DNA from: Bog-756 sp963806455
Lineage (GTDB): Bacteria > Actinomycetota > Acidimicrobiia > Acidimicrobiales > RAAP-2
Assembly: GCA_963806455.1 (NCBI GenBank)
Contig: CAWDXZ010000002.1
Location: forward strand, 744,001 to 808,000
DNA: 64,000 nucleotides
Reading direction: 5' to 3'
The notes under the pieces were generated by a model. The model searched no databases and had not been told where the DNA came from. It saw only the letters and a program-made list of their open reading frames with translations. Each line of letters begins with the position of its first letter. Position 1 is the stretch's first letter. A program made the position numbers and the translations under genes. This document shows positions 1-9,135 of the stretch, piece after piece.

Positions 1-707
1 CGCTCGGCGCCCGGCTGGCCCAGGAGTGCGTGCGGATCACCGCCGGTGACTTCCGGTCCATGATCTTCCCGACCCAGTACGACGTCCCCGATTACGACCG
101 GTGGCTGCTCCACGAGGCCGATCTGGCGTCCGCCTACCGATGGCACCGGATCTACCTGCAGCACCTCCAGTCCGAGCACGGCGCCGACCGTTGGCTGCTC
201 AAGTCGCCCGCCCACCTCTGGCACCTGCCGGCTCTGCTGGCCGAGTACCCCGACGCCGTCATCATCCAGACCCACCGCGATCCCCTCAAGGTCATCGCCT
301 CGGTCAGCGCCCTCGCCGCCCACCTGCGACGAATGGCCAGCGACGAGAGCTCGGTGAGCCGGGCCGCCGGCCAGTACGCCGACGACATCTTCGTCGGCCT
401 GGACCGGTCGATGGCGGCCCGGCGGGACGGCACACTCTCCCCCGAACAGGTCATCGATGTGCAATTCGAGGACTTCATGGCCGATCCCTTCGCCGCCATC
501 GGAGGGATCTACGACCAGTTGGGCCAGCCTTTCGACCCCGAGGTCGAGAGCCGGATGCGGTCCTTCCTCGCCGACCACCCCGGAGACGGCGGCGGTGCAG
601 GCACCCGGTACACCTTCGAGGACACCGGCCTCGACCCCGTGGACCTGAGACGCCGCGCCGCCGAGTACCAGGAGTTCTTCAGCGTGGCCTCCGAGGACCT
701 CCGCTAG
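1..707 (+). CDS. Sulfotransferase family protein, 3' part (5' end outside window)
   Basis: The frame is open from the left edge (codons start at base 3) to a TAG at 705-707, so the N-terminus lies outside the window. The visible part has the fold landmarks of the Sulfotransfer_3 family: a WLLKSPAHLW segment followed by a strand and the IIQTHRDP motif, the 3'-phosphate (PAPS) binding Arg/Ser region of such enzymes. These enzymes move a sulfuryl group from PAPS to an alcohol or amine acceptor in the cytosol; in Actinobacteria many act on lipids or glycans. The 5' PAPS-binding P-loop is not visible because of the truncation. A GTG at 30 is an internal codon rather than a convincing start. The acceptor substrate cannot be told. 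Confidence 0.8.
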   Translation, partial: LGARLAQECVRITAGDFRSMIFPTQYDVPDYDRWLLHEADLASAYRWHRIYLQHLQSEHGADRWLLKSPAHLWHLPALLAEYPDAVIIQTHRDPLKVIASVSALAAHLRRMASDESSVSRAAGQYADDIFVGLDRSMAARRDGTLSPEQVIDVQFEDFMADPFAAIGGIYDQLGQPFDPEVESRMRSFLADHPGDGGGAGTRYTFEDTGLDPVDLRRRAAEYQEFFSVASEDLR

Positions 708-756
708 GCCGGCAACCGGTCGGTAGCCCGGGGCGGCGGTGGCACCGGCACACCCC

Positions 757-762
757 TAGGGT
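757..762 (+). promoter_or_regulatory. Leaderless-type -10 element before lhr
   Basis: TAGGGT ends 5 nt before the GTG at 768. No Shine-Dalgarno sequence is present. The arrangement TAnnnT plus 5-7 nt plus start codon recurs before phzF-like, PAP2-like, uvrA and uvrB genes, which suggests transcription beginning at or very near the start codon. Confidence 0.4.
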
Positions 763-767
763 GGAAT

Positions 768-3700
768 GTGCCCGTGGTCACCACTACCCGCTCCGACCGG
801 CCCGCACCGACACCCCTGCCTCCCGGGCAGGACCCGGACCCGGCGCGGAACGAGCCCTCGGAGCTCCCCCCCGACTCGATCCTGCGCACCTTCCACCCGG
901 CCGTGGCGTCGTGGTTCCGCCGGCGCTTCCCCTCCGGTCCGACCGAACCCCAACAGCAGGCGTGGCCGCACATCATGGCCGGCGGCGACGTGCTGGTGGC
1001 GTCGCCCACCGGCACGGGCAAGACCCTGACCGGCTTCCTGGTGGCCATCGACGCCGCCTATCGGGCCCATGCCGACACCGGCACCGGCGGCCCGGCCCAC
1101 GGGCCGGGGGTCGTCTACGTCTCACCCCTGCGGGCACTGGCCACCGACGTGCACCAGAACCTCCGGGTGCCGCTCGAGGGCATCGCGGCCGAGGCCCGGC
1201 GGCTCGGCCTGGCCGCACCCGACCTCTCGGTGGCGGTACGCACAGGGGACACCCCGGCCGCCGAGCGGGCAGCGATGCGTCGGTCGCCACCCGACCTGCT
1301 GGTGACCACACCCGAGTCCCTGTACCTGCTCCTCACGGCGGGCTCGTCGCGGACGATGCTCGAGGGCACCCATACCGTGATCATCGACGAGGTGCACACC
1401 CTGGCCCGGGACAAGCGTGGTGCCCACCTCGCCCTCAGCCTTGAACGGCTCACCGAGCTCGTGTCGGCCGGCGGCGGGCGGGTACAGCGGATCGGGCTCT
1501 CGGCCACCCAGCGGCCCCTCGAAGTGGTCGCCGGCCTCCTCTCCGGGTCGGACCCGTCCCGGTCCACCCCGACCATCGTCGACTGCGGCCACCGGCGCCA
1601 GCTGGATGTGGCCATCGAGCTCCCGGCCAGCGAGCTCGAAGCGGTCAGCAGCGGGGCCCAGCTCGCGGATGTGCTGGACCGGATCGCCGGTCACGTGCTC
1701 GAGCACCGCACGACCCTCGTCTTCGTCAACACCCGCAAGATGGCCGAGCGTGTCGCCCACCAACTGGCGGCGCGGCTGGGGACCTCCGACGAGACGGAAG
1801 GCGGACCCTCCGACGACACGGACCCCATCGACGCGGCCCTGCAGGTGGCAGCCCACCACGGCAGCCTGTCGAGCGCCCGGCGGCGCATCGTGGAGCAGCG
1901 CCTACGCGCCGGTGACCTACGAGCCCTGGTGGCCACGGCCTCGCTCGAGCTGGGCATCGACGTCGGCCCGGTCGAACTGGTCTGCCAGATCGGGTCACCC
2001 CGCGCCATCGGGACCTTCCTGCAGCGGGTCGGCCGGGCCAACCACCAGCTCGAGGGCACGCCCGCCGGTCGGCTCTACCCCATGACCCGCGACGAACTGG
2101 TGGAGTCAGTGGCGCTCCTGGCCGGAGTCAGGGCGGGCCACCTCGACCTCCTCGAGCCGCCGGTCGCCCCCCTGGACGTTCTCGCCCAGCAGCTCGTCGC
2201 CGAGGTGGCCGGAGCCGGCGAATGGGACGTCGAGCACCTCTACCGAGTCGTCCGCCGAGCCGCGCCCTATGGCCGGCTGTCGCGTGAGGACTTCGATGAC
2301 GTGGTCGAACTCGTGTCGTGGGGGATCCAGACCGGCCGCGGCCGGCGGGGCGCCCATCTCCACCACGATGCCGTCAACGGCCGTCTCCGCGCCCGCCGCG
2401 GCGCCCGGCTGGCCGCCCTCACCAGTGGGGGCGCCATCCCCGAGACGGGCGACTACCGGGTGGTGCTCGATCCGGAGGGCGTCACCGTGGGGTCGGTGCA
2501 CGAGGACTTCGCCGTCGAGGCCACGGCCGGGGACATCTTCCTCCTCGGCACCCACTCGTGGCGGGTGGTGAAGGTGGAGACGGGAACGGTGCGCGTCGGC
2601 GACGCCGGGGACCTGCCGCCCACGGTGCCCTTCTGGTTGGGGGAGGCGCCGGCCCGCACGGCCGAGCTCTCCGAGGAGGTCGGCCGCCTCCGCGCCGACC
2701 TCGAGCCGCTATTGGCGGCGGGCGATGGCGACGAGGCGCGGCGGGCCGTCCGCGACGTGGCCGGAGTGTCGGCCGAGGTGGCCGACCAGGTGGTGGTCTA
2801 CCTCGGGGCCGGACTGGCCGCCCTCGGGGCCCTGCCGACCAGGGAGCGCCTCGTCATCGAGCGGGTGTTCGACGAGAGCGAGGGCACCCAGCTCGTCATC
2901 CACTGCCCCTTCGGGGGCCGGATCAACCGGGCCTTCGGCCTGGCCCTTCGCAAACGCTTCTGTGTCTCGTTCGACTTCGAGCTGCAGGCCGCGGCCGACG
3001 ACGACACGGTCGTCCTCTCGCTCGGCCCCCAGCACAGCTTCCCGCTCTCCGACGTGCCCACCATGTTGCGCAGCGCCACGGTCACCGAGGTGCTCACCCA
3101 GGCCGTCCTCCTCCACCCCATGCTCGCGGCACGGTGGCGCTGGAACCTCAACCGGGCACTGGTGGTCCCCCGGTCGCGGGGAGGTCAGCGCCGCCCCATC
3201 CACCTGCAGCGGATGGAGTCCGAGGACCTGTTGGCGGCAGTGTGGCCGGCTCTCGCCGCTTGCCAGGAGAACGCCGCCCCGGGCCCGGTGGCGGTGCCCG
3301 ACCACGTGCTCGCCCGGCAGACGGTGGCCGACTGCCTCTCGGAGCCTCTCGATGCGGACGGCCTGGTGGCGCTGGTGGAGGGGCTCGAGACCGGCCGCAT
3401 CGGCGTGCACCTGGTCGAGTCGGCGGAGCCGTCGCCGCTCTCCCACGGCATTCTCACCGGGAGGCCCTACACGTTCCTCGACGGCGCCCCGCTCGAGGAA
3501 CGTCGCACCCGGGCGGTGGCCGTACCCCGGGGTCTCGGGCCCGTCGGCCCTTCGGGGCTGCCGGCCGGGCTGCCCGTCACCACCTCGGAGCTCGGCCCTC
3601 TCGACGAGGGGGCGGTGGCCGAGGTCCTCGACCAGGTGGCGCCGCGACCGCGCACCGCCGACGAGCTTCATGACCTCCTCCTTTCCTTGGTGCGTTGCCG

Positions 3701-5231
3701 GCCGGTGGCCGCCTGGAGCACCTGGTTCGACGAGCTCGAGCGGGACGGCCGGGCGGGTGAGGCCGCCGGCGCGTGGGTGGCCACCGAGCGTCGGTCCTCG
3801 GCCCGGTCCATCGACGCCGACGCGGGCGCCGACGGGGATGACGCCCTGGCCGACTGCGTGGCCGGTCACCTCGAGCTGGCCGGACCGGTGTCGGTCGAGC
3901 GCCTGGTGTCCGACGATCCCCTTCCGACCGGGACGGTCCGCGGGGCGCCCGTCACCGCGCCGCGGGCGCGGACCGGGCTGGCCCGGCTCGAGGCCATGGG
4001 ACTCGCCATGCAGCTGCCCGACGGGCGGTGGTGCGCCCGGCATCTCCTGGTCCGGTTGCACGCGGCCAGCCGGAGCCGCCGCCGGCGGCGGGTCGAGCCG
4101 GCCAGCATCGCCGACTTCGTACGCTTCCTGGCCTCCTGGCAGCACGTGGCGACGGGCACCCAGGCCGAGGGTCGCGGCGGCCTGATGTCGGTCATCGAGC
4201 AGCTGCAGGGAATCGAGGTGGCGGCGGGCGAGTGGGAGCGCCACGTCCTCCCCTCGCGGGTCATCGGCTACCAGCCCAAGTGGCTGGACGAGCTCTGCCT
4301 GGCGGGCGAGGTGGCCTGGGGCCGGCTCACCCCGCGTCCGGAGGCCGAGCCGGCCGGGGCCGACCACCCGGCGCCGACGACCGGAGGCCGCCGGGGCACC
4401 GCCACCCCATCGGCGGCCACCCCGCTGGCCATCGTCACCCGCCCCGACCTGGCCTGGATGCTCGGTGCGGTCAGGCTCGACCGGCAATTGGTCGAGCCCT
4501 CGGCGGGGGCCGCCGCCGACGTGCTGGCGGTCCTCCGATCGCGGGGGGCGTGCTTCCGATCCGAGCTGGCCACGACGTCGGGCCGGCTGGGTCCCGACGT
4601 CGACGAGGGGCTCTGGGACCTGGTGGCCCGCGGCATCGTCACGGCCGACGCCTTCTCCGCCGTGCGATCGCTCCTCTCGCCGACCAAGCGGCGCCCGTCC
4701 GGTGGCGGACCGTCCCTGAGTCGGCGAGCGTCCCTCGGTCGCCGGCGGGCGGCGCCGGGAAGCGGCATCGGTGAGGGGCGCTGGTCCCTCCTACCCGAGC
4801 CCGACCTGGTCGGGTCCGGGCCCTCCGCGGGACCGCCGGCCGAAGAGGTGGCCGAGGCAGTGGCCTGGCAGCTGCTGGCCCGCTGGGGGGTAGTGGTCTG
4901 GGAGCTGTGGGCGCGTGAGTCCTACCGCGTCCCGTGGCGCGACGTCGTCCGGGCACTGCGGCGTCTCGAGGCACGCGGGCAGGTGCTGGGCGGTCGTTTC
5001 GTCGCCGGCATCAGCGGTGAGCAGTATGCGCTGGCCGAAGCGGCCTCGTTGCTGGCCGAGGTGCGCCGGGACCCGGCCCGAGGTGCCGACGTGACGGTGG
5101 CCGGAGCGGACCCGCTCAACCTCACCGGCGATCTGCTCGCCGGCTCGCGGGTGCCCGCCGTCCGCTACCGCAGCGTGCGCTACCGCGGCGGTGAGCTCGC
5201 CGTCCCCTCCCCCACCGGCGTCCGCCCGTAG
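768..5231 (+). CDS. lhr: Lhr-type ATP-dependent helicase
   Basis: A 1,487-residue superfamily 2 helicase, about the size of mycobacterial Lhr (roughly 1,500 residues). Walker A TGTGKT lies at residues 81-86, the DEVH box in IIDEVH near 205-210, motif III as SAT near 244, and motif VI QRVGRANH in the second RecA domain. These are followed by the winged-helix and beta-barrel regions of the Lhr core and a long C-terminal extension. Lhr enzymes translocate 3'-5' on single-stranded DNA and unwind RNA:DNA hybrids, with a role in DNA damage survival. The GTG start at 768 is preferred because it follows a leaderless-type -10 element and gives a short, Pro-rich, non-conserved N-terminus. The next gene converges on it. 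Intact over 4.4 kb, which argues against a general indel problem in this assembly. Confidence 0.93.
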   Translation: MPVVTTTRSDRPAPTPLPPGQDPDPARNEPSELPPDSILRTFHPAVASWFRRRFPSGPTEPQQQAWPHIMAGGDVLVASPTGTGKTLTGFLVAIDAAYRAHADTGTGGPAHGPGVVYVSPLRALATDVHQNLRVPLEGIAAEARRLGLAAPDLSVAVRTGDTPAAERAAMRRSPPDLLVTTPESLYLLLTAGSSRTMLEGTHTVIIDEVHTLARDKRGAHLALSLERLTELVSAGGGRVQRIGLSATQRPLEVVAGLLSGSDPSRSTPTIVDCGHRRQLDVAIELPASELEAVSSGAQLADVLDRIAGHVLEHRTTLVFVNTRKMAERVAHQLAARLGTSDETEGGPSDDTDPIDAALQVAAHHGSLSSARRRIVEQRLRAGDLRALVATASLELGIDVGPVELVCQIGSPRAIGTFLQRVGRANHQLEGTPAGRLYPMTRDELVESVALLAGVRAGHLDLLEPPVAPLDVLAQQLVAEVAGAGEWDVEHLYRVVRRAAPYGRLSREDFDDVVELVSWGIQTGRGRRGAHLHHDAVNGRLRARRGARLAALTSGGAIPETGDYRVVLDPEGVTVGSVHEDFAVEATAGDIFLLGTHSWRVVKVETGTVRVGDAGDLPPTVPFWLGEAPARTAELSEEVGRLRADLEPLLAAGDGDEARRAVRDVAGVSAEVADQVVVYLGAGLAALGALPTRERLVIERVFDESEGTQLVIHCPFGGRINRAFGLALRKRFCVSFDFELQAAADDDTVVLSLGPQHSFPLSDVPTMLRSATVTEVLTQAVLLHPMLAARWRWNLNRALVVPRSRGGQRRPIHLQRMESEDLLAAVWPALAACQENAAPGPVAVPDHVLARQTVADCLSEPLDADGLVALVEGLETGRIGVHLVESAEPSPLSHGILTGRPYTFLDGAPLEERRTRAVAVPRGLGPVGPSGLPAGLPVTTSELGPLDEGAVAEVLDQVAPRPRTADELHDLLLSLVRCRPVAAWSTWFDELERDGRAGEAAGAWVATERRSSARSIDADAGADGDDALADCVAGHLELAGPVSVERLVSDDPLPTGTVRGAPVTAPRARTGLARLEAMGLAMQLPDGRWCARHLLVRLHAASRSRRRRRVEPASIADFVRFLASWQHVATGTQAEGRGGLMSVIEQLQGIEVAAGEWERHVLPSRVIGYQPKWLDELCLAGEVAWGRLTPRPEAEPAGADHPAPTTGGRRGTATPSAATPLAIVTRPDLAWMLGAVRLDRQLVEPSAGAAADVLAVLRSRGACFRSELATTSGRLGPDVDEGLWDLVARGIVTADAFSAVRSLLSPTKRRPSGGGPSLSRRASLGRRRAAPGSGIGEGRWSLLPEPDLVGSGPSAGPPAEEVAEAVAWQLLARWGVVVWELWARESYRVPWRDVVRALRRLEARGQVLGGRFVAGISGEQYALAEAASLLAEVRRDPARGADVTVAGADPLNLTGDLLAGSRVPAVRYRSVRYRGGELAVPSPTGVRP

Positions 5232-5232
5232 C

Positions 5233-5272
5233 CCGCCCCGACCGTCCGGCCGCGAGTTTGGGGCCGGGGCGG
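5233..5272. terminator. Bidirectional hairpin between convergent lhr and SDR genes
   Basis: CCGCCCCG (5233-5240) pairs with CGGGGCGG (5265-5272). An inner pair, CCGGCC (5246-5251) with GGCCGG (5262-5267), offers an alternative stem. It sits exactly in the 45-bp gap between two convergent stop codons. There is no clear T-run, so intrinsic termination is only probable. Confidence 0.4.
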
Positions 5273-5276
5273 TCAG

Positions 5277-6122
5277 TCAGGTCCCCGCCCGCCAGTCCGC
5301 GTGGAGCGAGCGGGCCAGGGCCAGTCTCTGGGCCAGAACGGTCCCGCCGTTGTCGAGCTCGTCGGGGTGCGCGGCCAGCCAGGCGATGGCCGCGGCCGGC
5401 ACCGAGGGTGGGGCGCCCCGGTACCGCCCGACGAGACCGAGTGCGGCGGCGTTGGCCTGCTGCCGTTCGGTCTCCACGTAGCCAGGGTCGAGATTGAACG
5501 CCCTGATGCCGCGGTCGCCGAGCTCCACGGCCAGCAGCGGGGCGAAGCGGTGGAAGGCACCTTTGGAGGCGGCGTAGCCGAGCCCCCATCCGCCCTGACC
5601 CACCGGCCCCGGAGGGTCGGCGGTGGCCGTGTGCGACGTCACGTCCACGATCGTCCCCCGGCCACGCTCCAGCATCCCGGGGAGGACCGCCCGGATCAGC
5701 ACGTACTGTGCCACCACGTTGGCCGCCAGCTTGGCCTCCAATTGCTCGACGCTGAGCTCGACCACCGGGACCATGCTCCCCGGGCCGGTGTCCACCGCAT
5801 TGTTGACCAACAGGTCGACTCCGCCCCATTCCTCGACGACCCGGGCGGCGGCGGCGCGCAGGGAGCCGTGGTCGTGGAGGTCGGCGACCAGCTCGAGGGA
5901 GCTCGCCCCCGCCTCGCGTACCAGCGATGCCGTCTCCCGCAGGCTGCCCGGGAGCACCCGACCGCCGCCGGTGTCCGAGTGGTCGCGCCCTTCGCCCGGG
6001 CGCACGGTGCGACCGGTGACGGCGACGTCCCACCCCGCCGTGGCCAGCGCCACGGCGGTCGCCTTGCCGATGCCCCGGGTCGCCCCGGTGACCAGGACCC
6101 GTTTCGTGGCTGCTTCCACCAT
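5277..6122 (-). CDS. Short-chain dehydrogenase/reductase
   Basis: A 281-residue classical SDR. The Rossmann glycine motif TGATRGIG is at residues 12-19, NNA near 107-109, catalytic Ser163, and the YxxxK pair at Tyr183 and Lys187. These enzymes reduce or oxidise carbonyl/alcohol groups with NAD(P)(H) in the cytosol. An unusual insert at residues 41-57, rich in Gly, Asp and Arg, follows beta-strand 2, where cofactor specificity is set. The ATG at 6122 gives the usual short run-in to strand 1. It converges with lhr and diverges from the PhzF-like gene. The substrate cannot be inferred from context. Confidence 0.88.
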   Translation of the reverse strand: MVEAATKRVLVTGATRGIGKATAVALATAGWDVAVTGRTVRPGEGRDHSDTGGGRVLPGSLRETASLVREAGASSLELVADLHDHGSLRAAAARVVEEWGGVDLLVNNAVDTGPGSMVPVVELSVEQLEAKLAANVVAQYVLIRAVLPGMLERGRGTIVDVTSHTATADPPGPVGQGGWGLGYAASKGAFHRFAPLLAVELGDRGIRAFNLDPGYVETERQQANAAALGLVGRYRGAPPSVPAAAIAWLAAHPDELDNGGTVLAQRLALARSLHADWRAGT

Positions 6123-6210
6123 GGCGGGTGTCTACCAGACTGGTCCGGCCGATCGGGCCCGACCCGGCCGGATCCGCGCCGCCAGGCCGGAGCGCCGCCC
6201 CGAGCGCCGC

Positions 6211-6216
6211 TAGCCT
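6211..6216 (+). promoter_or_regulatory. Leaderless-type -10 element (TAGCCT)
   Basis: TAGCCT followed by 6 nt and ATG at 6223, with no Shine-Dalgarno. The 15-nt stretch before this ATG is almost the same as that before the PAP2-like gene at 7037 (TAGCCT, then C/T-rich CGAAG, then ATG). Confidence 0.45.
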
Positions 6217-6222
6217 CCGAAG

Positions 6223-6987
6223 ATGCGCCTCGAGCTCACCGTGGTCGACGCCTTCACTGATCGGCCCTTCGCCGGCAACCCGGCGGCGGTGGCCGTGGTC
6301 GACACCTTCCCCCCCGATGGTCAGATGCAGGCGGCGGCGGCCGAGCTCAATCTCTCGGAGACGGCGTTCGCCGCTCCCCGGCCCGACGGTGATCACGACC
6401 TCCGCTGGTTCACCCCGACGGTCGAGGTCGACCTGTGCGGGCATGCCACGCTGGCCACCGCCCATGTGCTCGGAGGTGGGGCCCGGTTTCACACCCGGAG
6501 CGGGATCCTCACCTGCGTCCGGTGCGCCGATGGCGTGGTCGAGATGGATTTCCCCGCCGATCCGCCGGTCGCCGACACGCCTCCTGCAGGGTTCTCCGTG
6601 GACGGGATGCGGTGGTTCGGCCACGGGTGCTCCGACGTGGTCATCGAGCTCGGTGACGCCGAATCGGTCCGCTCCCTCCGACCCGACCTCGCCGCCCTGG
6701 CCGCCCTGGGGTCGCGGGCCGTCGTCTTCACGGCGACCGGGGACGTCCCCGGGGTCGACTGCGTCAGCCGGGTCTTCGGTCCCAATGTCGGCATCCCCGA
6801 GGATCCGGTGACCGGATCGGCCCACTGCTGTCTCGCCGTCTTCTGGAACCGACGGACCGGAAAGGAGCGGTTGGTCGGCCACCAGGCCTCCCGGCGCGGT
6901 GGCACCGTCCTCATGCGCCTCCAGGGCGACCGGGTCGTCCTCGGCGGTCAGGCGGTGACCGTCGCCGAGGTGCGAATGTCGCTCTGA
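6223..6987 (+). CDS. PhzF family isomerase/epimerase-like protein
   Basis: A 254-residue member of the PhzF family, which has two diaminopimelate-epimerase-like lobes. Family hallmarks are the N-terminal VVDAFTDRPFAGNPAAV segment, the catalytic acid Glu46 in NLSETAF, the DLCGHATLATA segment near residues 73-84, and EDPVTGSAHCCL in the C-terminal lobe. PhzF itself isomerises dihydro-3-hydroxyanthranilate in phenazine synthesis, but most relatives have unknown substrates. No phenazine genes lie nearby, so a phenazine role is not supported. The ATG start is chosen because of the leaderless-type promoter 7 nt upstream and the good match of the N-terminus to the family. Confidence 0.88.
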   Translation: MRLELTVVDAFTDRPFAGNPAAVAVVDTFPPDGQMQAAAAELNLSETAFAAPRPDGDHDLRWFTPTVEVDLCGHATLATAHVLGGGARFHTRSGILTCVRCADGVVEMDFPADPPVADTPPAGFSVDGMRWFGHGCSDVVIELGDAESVRSLRPDLAALAALGSRAVVFTATGDVPGVDCVSRVFGPNVGIPEDPVTGSAHCCLAVFWNRRTGKERLVGHQASRRGGTVLMRLQGDRVVLGGQAVTVAEVRMSL

Positions 6988-7023
6988 ACGGGCCCCTGCC
7001 CGGACATCGGCCATGTCGGGCTC

Positions 7024-7029
7024 TAGCCT
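7024..7029 (+). promoter_or_regulatory. Leaderless-type -10 element (TAGCCT)
   Basis: TAGCCT ends 7 nt before the ATG at 7037 and is the same hexamer as at 6211-6216. It supports translation from 7037 rather than from the in-frame ATG at 7013, which would lie upstream of the -10 element. Confidence 0.45.
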
Positions 7030-7036
7030 CTCGAAG

Positions 7037-7762
7037 ATGTACGAGTCGCCCCGCGCCGGTCCCCGGGGGCCTCGCCGCGCCAGTGCACGGGGGCCTCGCC
7101 GCGCCAGCGCCATCGGGACCGCCGGTGAGCTGGTGGTCGGGGCCGGGCTTCTGGCCACGGCTGCCCTGGCCGGCCTGGCCTTCGTCCACCACCCGTGGCC
7201 CAACCGCCTGGATGTGTGGGGCTACGAGGCGTTCCCGGCCGACACCCACGCCCGCTGGGCCGTCGATGCTGTGCGACTCGGTTCGGTGACCCCCTTGCTG
7301 GTCGGGGTGCTCGCCATCTTCCTCGTGGGAATGGCCCGCGATTGGGTCCGGGCCGCGGCCGCCGCCATGGCCCCGCTGGCCGCCGTGCTCATCGTCCAGG
7401 ACCTGGCCAAGCCCCTGGTCGGGCGGCACCTCGGCCTGAGTAGCGTGGCCTCCTATCCGTCCGGCACCGTGGCCGCGGTGGCGGCCCTGGCCACGGCGGC
7501 CACCTTGGTGGTGCCACGGCTCGGGCGACCCATCGCGGTCCTGGTCGGGGCGATGGCCACCGTGGTCACCGTTGCGGCCGTGGTCGTGCTCCGTTGGCAC
7601 TACCCCACCGACGCCCTCGGCGGGGCGGCCGTGGGCGTGGGTGCGGTGCTGGCTCTGGACGCCCTCCTGCACCTGCCGTGGGTGGTGGCCAACATGGTGC
7701 GCCCGGGCCGGTCCGGCCACACCAGCGGGACCCGCGCCTCGGCCCACCCTGCGTTCCCCTGA
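7037..7762 (+). CDS. PAP2-like integral membrane protein, catalytic motifs degenerate
   Basis: A 241-residue protein. It has a basic N-terminus (about 25 residues) followed by hydrophobic helices near residues 28-50, 83-100, 106-122, 145-160, 166-186 and 195-216. The order KPLVGRH (125), SYPSGT (139) and WHYPTDALGG (187) follows the three motifs of type-2 phosphatidic acid phosphatases, which dephosphorylate lipid phosphates such as undecaprenyl diphosphate at the membrane. However the second Arg-Pro of motif 1 is Leu-Gly, the motif 2 His is Thr144, and the motif 3 Arg before His188 is not at its usual place. Only His188 and Asp192 match. It may be a PAP2-fold protein that has lost, or changed, its chemistry. 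It converges with the SGNH hydrolase gene; the 141 bp between them contain nothing recognisable. Confidence 0.75.
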   Translation: MYESPRAGPRGPRRASARGPRRASAIGTAGELVVGAGLLATAALAGLAFVHHPWPNRLDVWGYEAFPADTHARWAVDAVRLGSVTPLLVGVLAIFLVGMARDWVRAAAAAMAPLAAVLIVQDLAKPLVGRHLGLSSVASYPSGTVAAVAALATAATLVVPRLGRPIAVLVGAMATVVTVAAVVVLRWHYPTDALGGAAVGVGAVLALDALLHLPWVVANMVRPGRSGHTSGTRASAHPAFP

Positions 7763-7903
7763 CCTGCATTCCCCTGGCGCCAGCCTTCGCCGATCGAGGC
7801 CCGCAGGCCGGGGTGGGCTGGGCACGGCCTCCTCTGACCGAGGGACATGGCATACACGCAGCTTCGGGGCGGTGTCTCCCGGGGGCCCGGCGAAGTAGTC
7901 CCG

Positions 7904-9016
7904 CTACGACACGACGATGGTGACCGGGTCGCTGGCCGTGCCACTCGCGTTCGACGCGGTCACCGTCACCGGGAAGGTACCCGCCCGGGTGGGCGTACCG
8001 GTGAGCAGCCCGGCCTTGGACAGGCTCAGGCCCTTCGGCAGGCTGCCGGAGCGCTTGACCGTCACCGCCGGTATGCCCCCGGCGGTGAACTGGTAGGCGT
8101 ACGCCTGGCCGAGCGACCCAGGAGGGGGGGTCCCCGAGATCGTGGGCGCCACCCGCACGGCCTTCTCGAAGGTGGAGGCGATCAGGGAGTGGCCGTAGTC
8201 GGTGGTGTGGATGTTGGGGTTCCCCCCTCCGGTCATGCACATGTGGGTCCAGTTGCAGACGTTGGCCACGTTCTGCGGAAGCACCTGGCCCATGAAGGTG
8301 CCGGTGGGCCTCCAGTCATTGGACTGGAAGCGGCCCTGGACGTCGGCCACTGGGGCGCCGTACTTCGTATAGACACCGGTCACGACGTCGTTGAGCGAAT
8401 GGAGCACCGGGAGGCTGGCCCGGGCGGAGGCCGGGCTCGGCTCTCCCATGAAGAAGGCGCCGCTGTACCAGGCGGCCAGCAGCGGGTCGTAGTAGGTCAT
8501 CCCGATGATCGGGACGCTCCCGCCGGCGGCCCGAAGCCCGGACATGATGATCGGGAGGTTGGTCCCCACCGCATTCAGGGCGTTGGACACGCACGTCGGG
8601 TTGATCGTCCCGGTCATCCCGCAGCCGACGATGTCGTCGCCGCCGACGTCGATGGTGACGAAAGACACCTGACCGGGATGGGCTCTGAGGAATGCCTCGG
8701 CGTCTCCGAGCTGGTTGCCGGTGCTGTAGTTGTGGCAGAGGCCTCCCTCGATCATCCGCGTCGTCGAGTCCCCACCACAGCCCAGGTCCTCCAGCTGCAG
8801 ACCGGGGATCTCCTCGCTGGCCTGGGCATAGATGTCATTGACATAGCCGAGGCCCGGGGTCGCACCACCCCCGGTGGACAGCGAGTCCCCGAGCGCCAGG
8901 TAGTAGGGGGCGGGAGCGGCGCCGGCCTGCGCCACCGCAGCCGGCCCGACCAGGACAGCCGTGCCCCCGCCGATCATGATGGCCACGGCGCCGATGATCC
9001 GGCGGAATGCTCTCAT
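7904..9016 (-). CDS. Secreted SGNH/GDSL hydrolase with C-terminal Ig-like domain
   Basis: A 370-residue exported protein. Residues 1-33 form a signal peptide (basic start, hydrophobic core, AVAQAGA cleavage region). The GDSL block is at 43-46 with nucleophile Ser45, and HTTDYGHS near residue 270 supplies the Asp/His of block V. Block III reads GGDD where the family usually has GxND, so the oxyanion Asn is replaced by Asp. From about residue 290, PTISGTPPPGSLGQAYAYQF begins a putative immunoglobulin-like (He_PIG type) domain common on extracellular enzymes. Paired cysteines suggest disulfides outside the cell. The family cleaves esters of lipids or polysaccharides; the substrate is unknown. 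The ATG has a purine-rich AAAGGGGGAG upstream. Confidence 0.85.
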   Translation of the reverse strand: MRAFRRIIGAVAIMIGGGTAVLVGPAAVAQAGAAPAPYYLALGDSLSTGGGATPGLGYVNDIYAQASEEIPGLQLEDLGCGGDSTTRMIEGGLCHNYSTGNQLGDAEAFLRAHPGQVSFVTIDVGGDDIVGCGMTGTINPTCVSNALNAVGTNLPIIMSGLRAAGGSVPIIGMTYYDPLLAAWYSGAFFMGEPSPASARASLPVLHSLNDVVTGVYTKYGAPVADVQGRFQSNDWRPTGTFMGQVLPQNVANVCNWTHMCMTGGGNPNIHTTDYGHSLIASTFEKAVRVAPTISGTPPPGSLGQAYAYQFTAGGIPAVTVKRSGSLPKGLSLSKAGLLTGTPTRAGTFPVTVTASNASGTASDPVTIVVS

Positions 9017-9135
9017 CGCTCCCCCTTTTGCCGACCGGCAGGGTCGCCGGTCACCGCGATGCTAGGCCCGGGACCGGCATCCCGTTGCGGTCGGGCCTCC
9101 CGCCCGCCCGGCCGGCTGACCGGAAGGCCCAGGGC

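Noticed and set aside
7013..7036. Earlier ATG for the PAP2-like gene
   Set aside because: It would lie upstream of the probable -10 element at 7024-7029 and adds a non-conserved peptide.
5122..7203. A 693-codon minus-strand frame through the SDR and PhzF region
   Set aside because: It is Arg/Gly/Pro-rich with no family motif and lies antisense or out of phase to well-supported genes; long spurious frames are expected at this GC content.
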